A model generated the notes under the pieces. It was not told the origin of the DNA, did no database searches, and worked only from the letters and a program-made list of their open reading frames with translations. DNA of 5,760 nucleotides, taken from the NCBI GenBank assembly GCA_964353875.1, contig CAYGXU010000157.1, positions 1-5,760 on the forward strand, read 5' to 3'. Shown one piece after another: positions 1 to 5,490 of this stretch. This DNA comes from MGNI01 sp964353875 (lineage in GTDB: Bacteria > Chloroflexota > Anaerolineae > Anaerolineales > E44-bin32). Every line of letters begins with the position of its first letter. Positions within the stretch are counted from its first letter, which is position 1. A program made the translations under genes and the position numbers.

Positions 1-502
1 GTATATACCCTATCGCTGGTAACAAGCGCAGACTGACAGAGAAAATCGCAACAAGAACCAGCGCAACCCAGAAATTGGGCAAGGCCATCCCAATGAGAGA
101 TATAAAATCAACGATCCTTGCCAGGAATCCTCTCCGGATCGCGCTTGCAATACCCAGTCCTATCCCAATAGTCGATGAAAAAATCGTTGTCACAATGATC
201 AACGAGAAGGTTACCCCGCTGCGACCCTTCAATATCTTTAATACCGGTTCCGAATTAAAGATCGAAACGCCCAGATCACCATTTCCAAGATCCTTTAACC
301 AATGTCCATACCTTGTCAGTGCTGGCTGGTTTAACCCTAATTTCTCCCGCGCGGCTTCATATTCTGCTGGCGTATGGTTCATTCCAAGGATCACCGCAGC
401 AGGATCGCCCGGTGTCAGTAAAACGAGGAAGAACGATAGCATCGTAACGATTAAAATCAATGGCAGTGAAACCAGGAAACGGCGGCCAATTATCTTGAGC
501 AT
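1..502 (-). CDS. ABC transporter permease, DppB/OppB type (N-terminal half, cut by window edge)
   Basis: Inner-membrane permease of a peptide/oligosaccharide-type ABC importer, expected to pair with a DppC-type permease and ATPases beyond the left edge. The reverse strand from the ATG at 502 is open for 167 codons with no stop. It begins MLKIIGRRF, has a first membrane segment at about residues 9-30, then the family's TPGDPA motif (30-35), a periplasmic stretch with EKLGLNQP (53-60) and GDLGVSI (75-81), a second segment at about 97-122 and a third at about 130-157, ending LLPAIGYI. This matches the DppB order; full-length members are about 305-340 residues, so roughly half is present. The start is supported by AAGGA about 7 bases upstream. 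The gene follows the binding-protein gene by 127 bp on the same strand, with a strong hairpin between them, so they probably form one operon. Peptide versus sugar specificity cannot be decided here. Confidence 0.93.
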   Translation of the reverse strand, partial: MLKIIGRRFLVSLPLILIVTMLSFFLVLLTPGDPAAVILGMNHTPAEYEAAREKLGLNQPALTRYGHWLKDLGNGDLGVSIFNSEPVLKILKGRSGVTFSLIIVTTIFSSTIGIGLGIASAIRRGFLARIVDFISLIGMALPNFWVALVLVAIFSVSLRLLPAIGYI

Positions 503-534
503 CTCGTTATCCTTAAAGCATATTGTATATTTAA

Positions 535-568
535 GTTATGCGCACATGGATACCCGTGTGCGCATAAC
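535..568 (-). promoter_or_regulatory. Intercistronic hairpin between binding-protein and permease genes
   Basis: A perfect 12-bp inverted repeat has arms GTTATGCGCACA (535-546) and TGTGCGCATAAC (557-568) around a 10-base loop. It lies after the binding-protein stop (630) and before the permease start (502). No clean T-run follows it on the minus strand, so it is not a convincing complete terminator. A stem here is typical of ABC operons, where it protects the upstream mRNA or partly ends transcription so that binding protein is made in excess over permease. That role is inferred from position. Confidence 0.7.
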
Positions 569-629
569 CTGGTGATGACGGTGCAGCAAACAACAAACTG
601 GGACCGCTAAGATTCTACTTCATCCGTCA

Positions 630-2386
630 TTATTCCGAAGGCACTACTTCCAATATGTTAGGTTTCAGATCAAATGGCGTCGGTTCGCCTCCAGCGACAC
701 CTGGGGCATAAAGGAAATACAACGATCCGGAAATGACAGGGACATACCAGGCATTTTCGGTCAGGTATTGGTTGACCTGTCGGGCAATGGGAGCCATATC
801 CTCAACATCGGTCATCGATAGCTGATCGATCAGCGCCTGCAATTCCGGTGGTGCGCTCGCATCCCGATTCCAGAAAGAGCCCGGCATGATGCAACATTTC
901 CAGAGAGTAAGAATCGGCGTTACTACGCCCAGACCCGCCACATTGACCGCGTATTCCCCGGAAAGTGTGCCGTCGATGAATTCAGGGGCGGTGGCTTTGT
1001 TATCAACAATTGTCGTGACCCCAATTGCTTCCCAGTAACTCGCCACAGCCTGTGCGAGTGTGTCTAAGCCCTCTAATGGAAGTGACAATATTGTTACCTC
1101 AAAACCATCCGCATAGCCAGCTGCAGTCAGTAAATCCTGCGCCTTTGTCACATCGTAGGGGTAATAATCAACAAGGGAAGCATCGTATGCATCGCCGCCC
1201 GGGAGGAATTCAGACGCAACAGGTCTCCCTAGACCCGCGCGAAGAACCTGGGCCAGTGCCACGCGGTCTATGGCGTAGTTCAATGCCTGCCTTACCCGGA
1301 CATCGCCTAGCGCGGGAACAGCCGTGCCATCCTTGAAAAGGAAATTCAATCCCTGAACGCCAAATTCGATCCCGACCAATTTCATCCCATCGGCAACTCC
1401 TGCATCAATAATGGATGCATCTGCACTCGTGATTTGGACCTGGCCGGTTCGGAGGGCATCCAGCGCAGACTGTGGATTGGCAACGACCTTAAGCACCAGT
1501 TTATTCCAGTGAATTGCATCCGGATCCCAATAATAGGGGTTGGGAATGTACGTATAAGTATCGCCTGTTACTGTGTTCTCAACATCGAGCATGTATGGGC
1601 CGGCGCCGCATGTAGCTGTGGCAACAAGATCAGGGTTAGTAACAGCAGCCGGGCAAGCAATGGCCCCTGAAATCGAGTCTCGAGTAAGCAATCTCGCCAG
1701 CAATGGATTTGGCTGAGCCAGATGCAATGTTATTGACAGGGGCCCGGTCACTTCTGCATAATCCAAACCTATGTTCGTTGCAGTTACGCTGGCATTTGCT
1801 TTCTGAAATTCCAGCCAGGCTTTCACAGCCTCCGCGTTGAACTCTGAACCATCGCTAAATAAAACATCGGGGCGTAATTCCATCTCGAAGGTTTTAAAAT
1901 CAGTACCGACCCAATTCCAGGTTAATGCCAGGGATGGCATGATCGTACCATCCGATGGATTGATCTTGAGCAGCGCGTCGTATGCAGGGGTTATGAATCC
2001 CTCAAAAGCTGGTTCACCCACCCCCGGATCCAGCGATGGCGGGGCGTAGGGTACCGCGACCGTAAGAACATCGCCCCTAGGTGGGACAGTTGCGGTTGGT
2101 GCGGGGACAGTTGCGGTTGGTGCGGGGACAGNNNNNNNNNNNNNNNNNNNNNNNNNNNNNNNNNNNNNNNNNNNNNNNNNNNNNNNNNNNNNNNNNNNNN
2201 NNNNNNNNNNNNNNNNNNNNNNNNNNNNNNNGGGACAGTTGCGGTTGGTGCGGGGACAGTTGCGGTTGGTGCGGGGACAGGTGACGCTGTTGCTGGCGCT
2301 GGTGTGGCTGTTTTACTCGCACAAGAAGAGAGAAGAACACTGGCCGCCATTAATATAACGATCAGGATTTTCCATTTGGGGTACAT
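630..2386 (-). CDS. ABC transporter solute-binding lipoprotein, SBP_bac_5 (DppA/OppA) family, interrupted by assembly gap
   Basis: Extracytoplasmic, lipid-anchored solute receptor for the importer whose permease follows. The ATG at 2386 has AAGGAG 8 bases upstream and begins MYPKWKILIVILMAASVLLSSC, a type II signal peptide with lipobox L19-S20-S21-C22. A linker of repeated PAPTATV follows, then the 100-N gap, then the same repeat again and the mature domain starting near LTVAVPYAPPSLDPG. Family motifs in order are FITPAYDALLKI, MPSLALTW, VLFSDGSEFNAEAVK, CGAGPYML, NPYYWD, VRQALNYAIDR and AAGYADGF; the stop is TAA. The two sides of the gap lie in different frames only because the N run is 100 long; any true gap of 3n+2 bases restores one frame. 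An ATG at 2021 gives an open frame but cuts off the signal peptide and the first beta strand, so it is not the start. Substrate is unknown: the family carries peptides, nickel and oligosaccharides, and the LacI and deacetylase neighbours favour a sugar. Confidence 0.93.
2083..2280 (-). repeat. 21-bp in-frame tandem repeat (PAPTATV) flanking an assembly gap
   Basis: On each side of the N run there are 49 bases (2083-2131 and 2232-2280) made of two and one third copies of a 21-bp unit. The unit encodes the heptapeptide PAPTATV on the minus strand. The two 49-base blocks are identical. The repeat forms the flexible linker between the lipid-anchored cysteine and the binding domain. Because the unit is a multiple of three, copy number can change without breaking the frame. 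The true copy number cannot be known from this assembly. Confidence 0.9.
2132..2231. other. Assembly gap, exactly 100 N
   Basis: The run of N is exactly 100 bases, the conventional placeholder for a gap of unknown size. Both edges are cut at the same point of the 21-bp repeat. If the repeat simply continues, the real gap is 14 plus a multiple of 21 bases. This includes minus 49, in which case the two flanks are the same sequence and nothing is missing. Confidence 0.97.
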
Positions 2387-2393
2387 CGTATGA

Positions 2394-2400
2394 TCTCCTT
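2394..2400 (-). promoter_or_regulatory. Strong ribosome binding site fixing the binding-protein start
   Basis: The minus strand reads AAAGGAG followed by ATCATACG and then ATG at 2386, a near-ideal Shine-Dalgarno with 8-base spacing. It supports 2386, and not the internal ATG at 2021, as the start of the solute-binding lipoprotein. Confidence 0.85.
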
Positions 2401-2413
2401 TTTTTGAAATATC

Positions 2414-2436
2414 TGCACTCTATTCAACTGAGTGCA
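2414..2436 (-). promoter_or_regulatory. Inverted repeat in the leader of the binding-protein gene
   Basis: Perfect 7-bp arms TGCACTC (2414-2420) and GAGTGCA (2430-2436) are separated by 9 bases, ending about 13 bases upstream of the Shine-Dalgarno of the lipoprotein gene. It could be a leader RNA stem-loop or a dimeric regulator site. Its half-sites do not resemble the TGAAAG operator near the LacI gene, so it is not obviously a second site for that repressor. Function is unknown. Confidence 0.45.
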
Positions 2437-2480
2437 TTCCAGTGATACTGACAATTAGCACAATCCATGTCACAATTTTG

Positions 2481-2519
2481 GTAGATCATTTATCTTTATA
2501 GCTAATCCATTTGATCTAC
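2481..2519. repeat. 8-bp inverted repeat downstream of the LacI-family gene
   Basis: GTAGATCA (2481-2488) and TGATCTAC (2512-2519) are perfect complements separated by 23 bases, starting 16 bases past the LacI-family stop (2536). As RNA it would be a weak stem with a long loop and no following U-run, so it is a poor terminator. Half-site centres are 31 bp apart, close to three helical turns, which would suit a protein-binding pair. No clear sigma-70 promoter for the lipoprotein gene was found in 2387-2535, so read-through from the LacI promoter is possible. Confidence 0.4.
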
Positions 2520-2535
2520 TCCTTTTCTCTCGGTT

Positions 2536-3546
2536 TTATGCGGTTTTTCGAGGTATTAGTCTCAAAGACATCTCCGAGCATTGGGGTTCAGAAACCTTCT
2601 TCTCAATTGCAGCTATTACAAATTCCACAGCCAGTCGCCCTGATTCCTTGAGTGCCTGGTGTATTGTGGTTAGTTTTATGTGTTCAGCTATAGATATGTC
2701 ATCGAAACCGATGACCGCTAAGTCATCGGGGATCGACAGCCCTCGTTCTTGGGCAGCATTAATGATTCCAATGGCCTGAGTATCACTTGAAGCAAAAATG
2801 GCTGTAGGTGGTTCTGAACGCATCAATAGCGATTGCACTTTCTCATACGCCTGCTCCATGGATTGGGATGCAATAGCTACACTTGCATCTGGCAGGGGAA
2901 CTCCATGCTCGGCAAGGCGCTGTCGGAAGTTATCAAGTTTTATATGCCCGATTGAATTGAAATCATTATTCAGATATGCGTCACCGACAAATGCTATTCT
3001 ACGATGACCTTTTTCAATTAAATAATCCGCGGCCATTCTTGCGCCCGATCCGTGGTCAATCACAATTTGGCTACATGAACAATCAAAGGATGTTTGTTTG
3101 TCTACTCCTATAACCAATGGGATATTATGTGCGATAAAACGTTTGATGATTTTTTCGTCAATTTCCCCCCCCGCTAACACAATCAAGCCATCTACTGATC
3201 CATTGAGTGCAAGCCGTGCCAGTATTTCATTACATCGAGCCGGAGTATTAACAGGATATAGAGCGGTTTCATAAGCCGTCCCTTCCAGAGCCATCATAAC
3301 CCCTCGTAACCGATCTACAAAAGAATCATTGGTTATTGACGGGGTAATGATCCCTATCCTTTTATAACTTTTGCGTGCACGTGCAACCGCATCGGCTTTA
3401 GGGACAAATTCCAGGCTGTCAATCGCGGATAAAATCCGCGCCTTTGTGTCTGGTTTTACTTGGTCGGGATTGTTTAAAACCCGAGATACTGTGGCAATAC
3501 TCACCCCAGCTAGTCGGGCTACATCATAAATAGTCGCTTCACCCAT
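2536..3546 (-). CDS. LacI-family transcriptional regulator
   Basis: Ligand-responsive DNA-binding repressor, 336 residues, the usual family length. The N-terminal helix-turn-helix is IYDVARLAGVSIATVSRVLNN (residues 6-26), with the CcpA/PurR-like recognition pattern I17-A18-T19 and R22. A hinge region follows (about 49-61), then the periplasmic-binding-protein-like effector domain, with RIGIITP near 63-69, a VIDHGSGARMAADYL segment, GHRRIAFVGD, and AIFASSDTQAIGIINAA followed by IPDDLAVIGFDD. The hinge reads PKADAVARARK and has no leucine where family members normally have one for minor-groove insertion. The start is fixed by the helix-turn-helix position; no Shine-Dalgarno is visible. It is transcribed from a consensus promoter overlapped by a LacI-type palindrome, so autorepression is likely, together with control of the divergent enzyme operon. 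It lies 149 bp upstream of the lipoprotein gene on the same strand and may be cotranscribed with it. Effector is unknown, likely a sugar. Confidence 0.97.
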   Translation of the reverse strand: MGEATIYDVARLAGVSIATVSRVLNNPDQVKPDTKARILSAIDSLEFVPKADAVARARKSYKRIGIITPSITNDSFVDRLRGVMMALEGTAYETALYPVNTPARCNEILARLALNGSVDGLIVLAGGEIDEKIIKRFIAHNIPLVIGVDKQTSFDCSCSQIVIDHGSGARMAADYLIEKGHRRIAFVGDAYLNNDFNSIGHIKLDNFRQRLAEHGVPLPDASVAIASQSMEQAYEKVQSLLMRSEPPTAIFASSDTQAIGIINAAQERGLSIPDDLAVIGFDDISIAEHIKLTTIHQALKESGRLAVEFVIAAIEKKVSEPQCSEMSLRLIPRKTA

Positions 3547-3564
3547 ATTGCATCATGATAAAAT

Positions 3565-3576
3565 GTAAGCCCTTAC
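3565..3576. promoter_or_regulatory. Small palindrome in the LacI-gene leader
   Basis: GTAAG-CC-CTTAC is a perfect 5-bp-arm palindrome with a 2-bp centre. It sits between the main operator and the LacI start codon, in the predicted leader (start of transcription near 3590, ATG at 3546). It has the same arm-2-arm geometry as the main operator but a different sequence. It may be a secondary site or chance. Confidence 0.3.
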
Positions 3577-3583
3577 GGCTACG

Positions 3584-3597
3584 TGAAAGCACTTTCA
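3584..3597. promoter_or_regulatory. LacI-type operator palindrome TGAAAGCACTTTCA
   Basis: Perfect 6-bp half-sites TGAAAG and CTTTCA surround a central CA. LacI-family operators are usually even palindromes with a central CG, and CcpA-type sites have TGAAANCG, so this differs from the common form by one central base. It touches the -10 of the minus-strand promoter and covers its predicted start, and it occupies the -35 region of the plus-strand promoter. It is the most likely binding site for the adjacent LacI-family protein, whose recognition helix is of the CcpA/PurR kind. Confidence 0.8.
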
Positions 3598-3620
3598 TTA
3601 TATGGAACTTTTGATATAAT
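3592..3620 (+). promoter_or_regulatory. Extended -10 promoter of the divergent enzyme operon
   Basis: The plus strand has TGATATAAT at 3612-3620, a perfect extended -10 (TG-n-TATAAT). The -35 position 17 bp upstream (3592-3597) reads CTTTCA, a poor match that coincides with the right operator arm. Transcription would start near 3627, with a leader of about 100 bases before the ATG at 3726. The -10 lies within the spacer of the opposite promoter, so both cannot hold polymerase at once. Confidence 0.65.
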
Positions 3621-3625
3621 GTCAA
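3597..3625 (-). promoter_or_regulatory. Consensus sigma-70 promoter of the LacI-family gene
   Basis: On the minus strand TTGACA (3625-3620) is followed by a 17-bp spacer and TATAAT (3602-3597), matching the housekeeping consensus at all twelve positions with optimal spacing. Transcription would start near 3590, inside the operator, leaving a leader of about 44 bases before the ATG at 3546. Such a strong promoter directly against a LacI-type operator points to tight repression. Confidence 0.85.
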
Positions 3626-3725
3626 CAGTTATTGGAAGGTGCTCTTTTATCGGCGCTAGCGATCATTTTTCTTTCCGTTAAATGTTGATGCCATCCTTCA
3701 AATTTCGTAAACACTATTTGTACCG

Positions 3726-4538
3726 ATGAAAAACATATCTTTGCTTACCCGATTGGATGATTTTGGTGCAAGCCATGCTGCCAATATTGCCATCGCTGAA
3801 CTGGTTGCAGCTGGGGATTTTATCAAAAATGTCTCCTGTATGGCCGTAGGACCACATATTGAGGAAGGCGCTGATTTAATTAATAACTGCAAGCATATCT
3901 GTGTGGGGTTGCATGCGACCATCAATGCAGAATGGGATTTGATCAAGTGGCCGCCCATTTCTCCGGTCGATGATATTCCAACGCTTGTCACAGATGAAGG
4001 AGTGTTCTATAGCGATCCTTCATACTTCGTCGAAAATCGTCCTGATATCGGCCAGATATTGCTGGAGTATGACCGGCAGTTAGACCTGTTAACTAATCTT
4101 GGTTTGGACATATGCTATGTGGACAGTCATATGCTCCCAGAACGATATTTCGACGGGCTCAGCGAGGCGATGAGTGACTGGGCCAAGCGGAAGGGGTTAA
4201 TCGATCATATTCATTACTATCGCTTCCCTTCGCAACAAGAGCCTAAGGTATCAAATTCCCTTGAAGAGCGGTATAAAAATGTCACTGCCTGGCTGGAATC
4301 TCTCGAAGAAGGCGGGTACATCTTTATTATGCATCCAGCTAAGTACAGTCGGGAGTTACTACTATATGCAAACAGGCATTTTCCAGCTGACATGGTAGCT
4401 GTTGCTCGTGATGTTGAATACCGATTATTACTCTCCACTAAATTGGAGCATGTTTGCAACCGACTAGGAATCAACTCTATCCGATATACCGAGGCCGAAT
4501 TGCAGCCTGAAATGTTTACCGAAGGGGAAAAAAGATGA
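3726..4538 (+). CDS. ChbG/YdjC-family carbohydrate deacetylase
   Basis: Probable cytoplasmic metal-dependent deacetylase of the ChbG/HpnK (YdjC-like) family, 270 residues, close to family size. Known members remove acetyl groups from N-acetylated sugars such as diacetylchitobiose. Visible motifs are LLTRLDDFG (6-14) with the D11-D12 pair giving the catalytic base and a metal ligand, a VSCMAVGP segment (36-43), VGLHATIN with H63 as likely ligand, YVDSH (131-135) with H135 as the third ligand, and IFIMHPA near the end of the fold. It deviates from the common NADDFG and D-x-HQHVH forms, reading RLDDFG and DSHMLPE, so substrate and even activity may differ. ATG 3726 is the only plausible start, since an in-frame stop lies at 3708-3710; no Shine-Dalgarno is visible. 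The stop overlaps the start of the next gene (ATGA), which implies translational coupling. It is first in the plus-strand operon behind the LacI-type operator. Confidence 0.87.
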   Translation: MKNISLLTRLDDFGASHAANIAIAELVAAGDFIKNVSCMAVGPHIEEGADLINNCKHICVGLHATINAEWDLIKWPPISPVDDIPTLVTDEGVFYSDPSYFVENRPDIGQILLEYDRQLDLLTNLGLDICYVDSHMLPERYFDGLSEAMSDWAKRKGLIDHIHYYRFPSQQEPKVSNSLEERYKNVTAWLESLEEGGYIFIMHPAKYSRELLLYANRHFPADMVAVARDVEYRLLLSTKLEHVCNRLGINSIRYTEAELQPEMFTEGEKR

Positions 4539-5383
4539 ATAAGAAAGAACAAAAAAGTATCGTCCAGATGGACGATCAGACCTGGCGCATCCTCGACGGT
4601 TCAGGCAAAGGCACAGTATATTCCTATTTGCTCGCTGGAAAAAAAAGCGCGATTCTCATCGACACTGGGATGGGAACAACAAATATGAAGCACATCACGG
4701 ATGAGCTGACCAAACTACCAGTTTTGGTAGTGAACACGCATGGGCACGCAGATCATATAAGCGGGAATCACCTTTTCAAAACAGCTTACTTGCATCCTGC
4801 TGATGAGAGTGTCTTCGCCGAACATAGTTCTTATGAATATCGTTATAGATTACTTGCTGGAATGCTGGCAGAATCGAAAAAGCCGTTATGGTTACTAAAG
4901 GTTCCTATAATGAATGCTCAGGTGAAAAAATTTTGCCAAATTCCTGTCAAGAACAATCGCAGCCCGCTTCATGAGAATATGCAACTGGACTTGGGGGAGC
5001 GGACCATTCAAGTGATCGCAACACCCGGCCACACACCGGGGTCTGTGTGCCTGCTTGATTGTGAGAGAAGACAATTGTTTTCAGGGGATACGGTATGTGC
5101 AGAAGGTGTGTTGCTTCAGTTAAATCACTCCTGCGCTGTTGAGGTTTTTAGACGAAGTCTATTAGGGTTGAAATCAGTTTCTGATCGATTTGATCTCATC
5201 TGGCCTGCCCATCATCAACTTCCCTTGGATCATAGTTGGATTGATGAATATATTACCTGCGCAGATCAAATAATCGCTGGTACAGCGGAAACGGTTCAAA
5301 TATCCAGCGCAATTGGATCTGGTTTGATCACAAAGTTTGGCAGGATAGGTCTTGTCTATCGTCCCGATAATATCTTGGCATAA
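4535..5383 (+). CDS. Metallo-beta-lactamase-fold hydrolase
   Basis: Metal-dependent hydrolase of the metallo-beta-lactamase superfamily, 282 residues, probably cytoplasmic because no signal peptide is seen. All ligand motifs are present: THGHADH (H69, H71, D73, H74), TPGHTPGS (H166), SGDT (D185) and WPAHH (H226), so a two-metal site is likely. IDTGMG (42-47) is the usual strand before the first motif. The family includes lactonases, glyoxalase II, thioesterases and phosphodiesterases; the sequence alone does not choose between them. A lactonase or esterase role would fit the sugar-modifying context, but that is inference. A segment at about 95-135, rich in aromatic, Leu and Lys residues, between the first and second motifs is probably an insertion shaping the substrate pocket. 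The start codon overlaps the upstream deacetylase stop by 4 bp, with GGGGAA just upstream, so the two proteins are coordinately translated. Confidence 0.93.
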   Translation: MNKKEQKSIVQMDDQTWRILDGSGKGTVYSYLLAGKKSAILIDTGMGTTNMKHITDELTKLPVLVVNTHGHADHISGNHLFKTAYLHPADESVFAEHSSYEYRYRLLAGMLAESKKPLWLLKVPIMNAQVKKFCQIPVKNNRSPLHENMQLDLGERTIQVIATPGHTPGSVCLLDCERRQLFSGDTVCAEGVLLQLNHSCAVEVFRRSLLGLKSVSDRFDLIWPAHHQLPLDHSWIDEYITCADQIIAGTAETVQISSAIGSGLITKFGRIGLVYRPDNILA

Positions 5384-5420
5384 TGCGGTATAGCGCCTTT
5401 AGAGAATGGAAAATGGTCTG

Positions 5421-5451
5421 ACACGGCTTGTTAAGCGTGAAATACCCGTGT
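5421..5451 (+). repeat. Imperfect stem-loop between the two hydrolase genes
   Basis: ACACGG (5421-5426) and CCGTGT (5446-5451) are complementary, and a nested GCTT/AAGC pair sits between them around 5426-5436. No T-run follows, so it does not look like a terminator. It lies in the 107-bp gap after the metallo-hydrolase stop, which is otherwise featureless apart from the A-rich leader of the next gene. It may be an RNA processing or stability element, or chance. Confidence 0.3.
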
Positions 5452-5490
5452 AAATATGTTTCGTATCATAAACGAGAAAGAAAAAATATA

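Noticed and set aside
75..575. Plus-strand open frame of 166 codons
   Set aside because: It is antisense to a clear DppB-type permease and its translation resembles no family.
575..630. Inverted repeat ATGACGG/CCGTCAT around the lipoprotein stop
   Set aside because: Its arms are 7 bp with a 42-base loop, and a far stronger hairpin lies next to it, so it is probably chance.
630..2021. Binding protein starting at the internal ATG at 2021
   Set aside because: The open frame continues upstream to the gap through residues that complete the family's first strand (LTVAVPYAPPSLDPG). A lipoprotein signal peptide with a strong ribosome binding site lies on the other side of the gap.
1991..2386. Frameshifted pseudogene of the lipoprotein
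   Set aside because: The frame change falls exactly at the arbitrary 100-N run. Repeat phase and frame arithmetic agree that the intact gene is in one frame.
2387..2535. Sigma-70 promoter for the lipoprotein gene
   Set aside because: TTGTGA-, TATAAA- and TAATTG-like boxes occur, but none pairs at 16-18 bp spacing, so none is annotated.
3644..3670. Possible terminator or attenuator in the deacetylase leader (ATCGgC...GCGAT followed by T's)
   Set aside because: The stem is only about five pairs with a bulge, and the T stretch is offset and short, which is too weak to call.
3698..3991. Minus-strand open frame of 97 codons
   Set aside because: It is a shadow of the deacetylase gene with no recognisable product.
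4217..4552. Minus-strand open frame of 111 codons
   Set aside because: It is antisense to the deacetylase C-terminus and lacks protein-like features.
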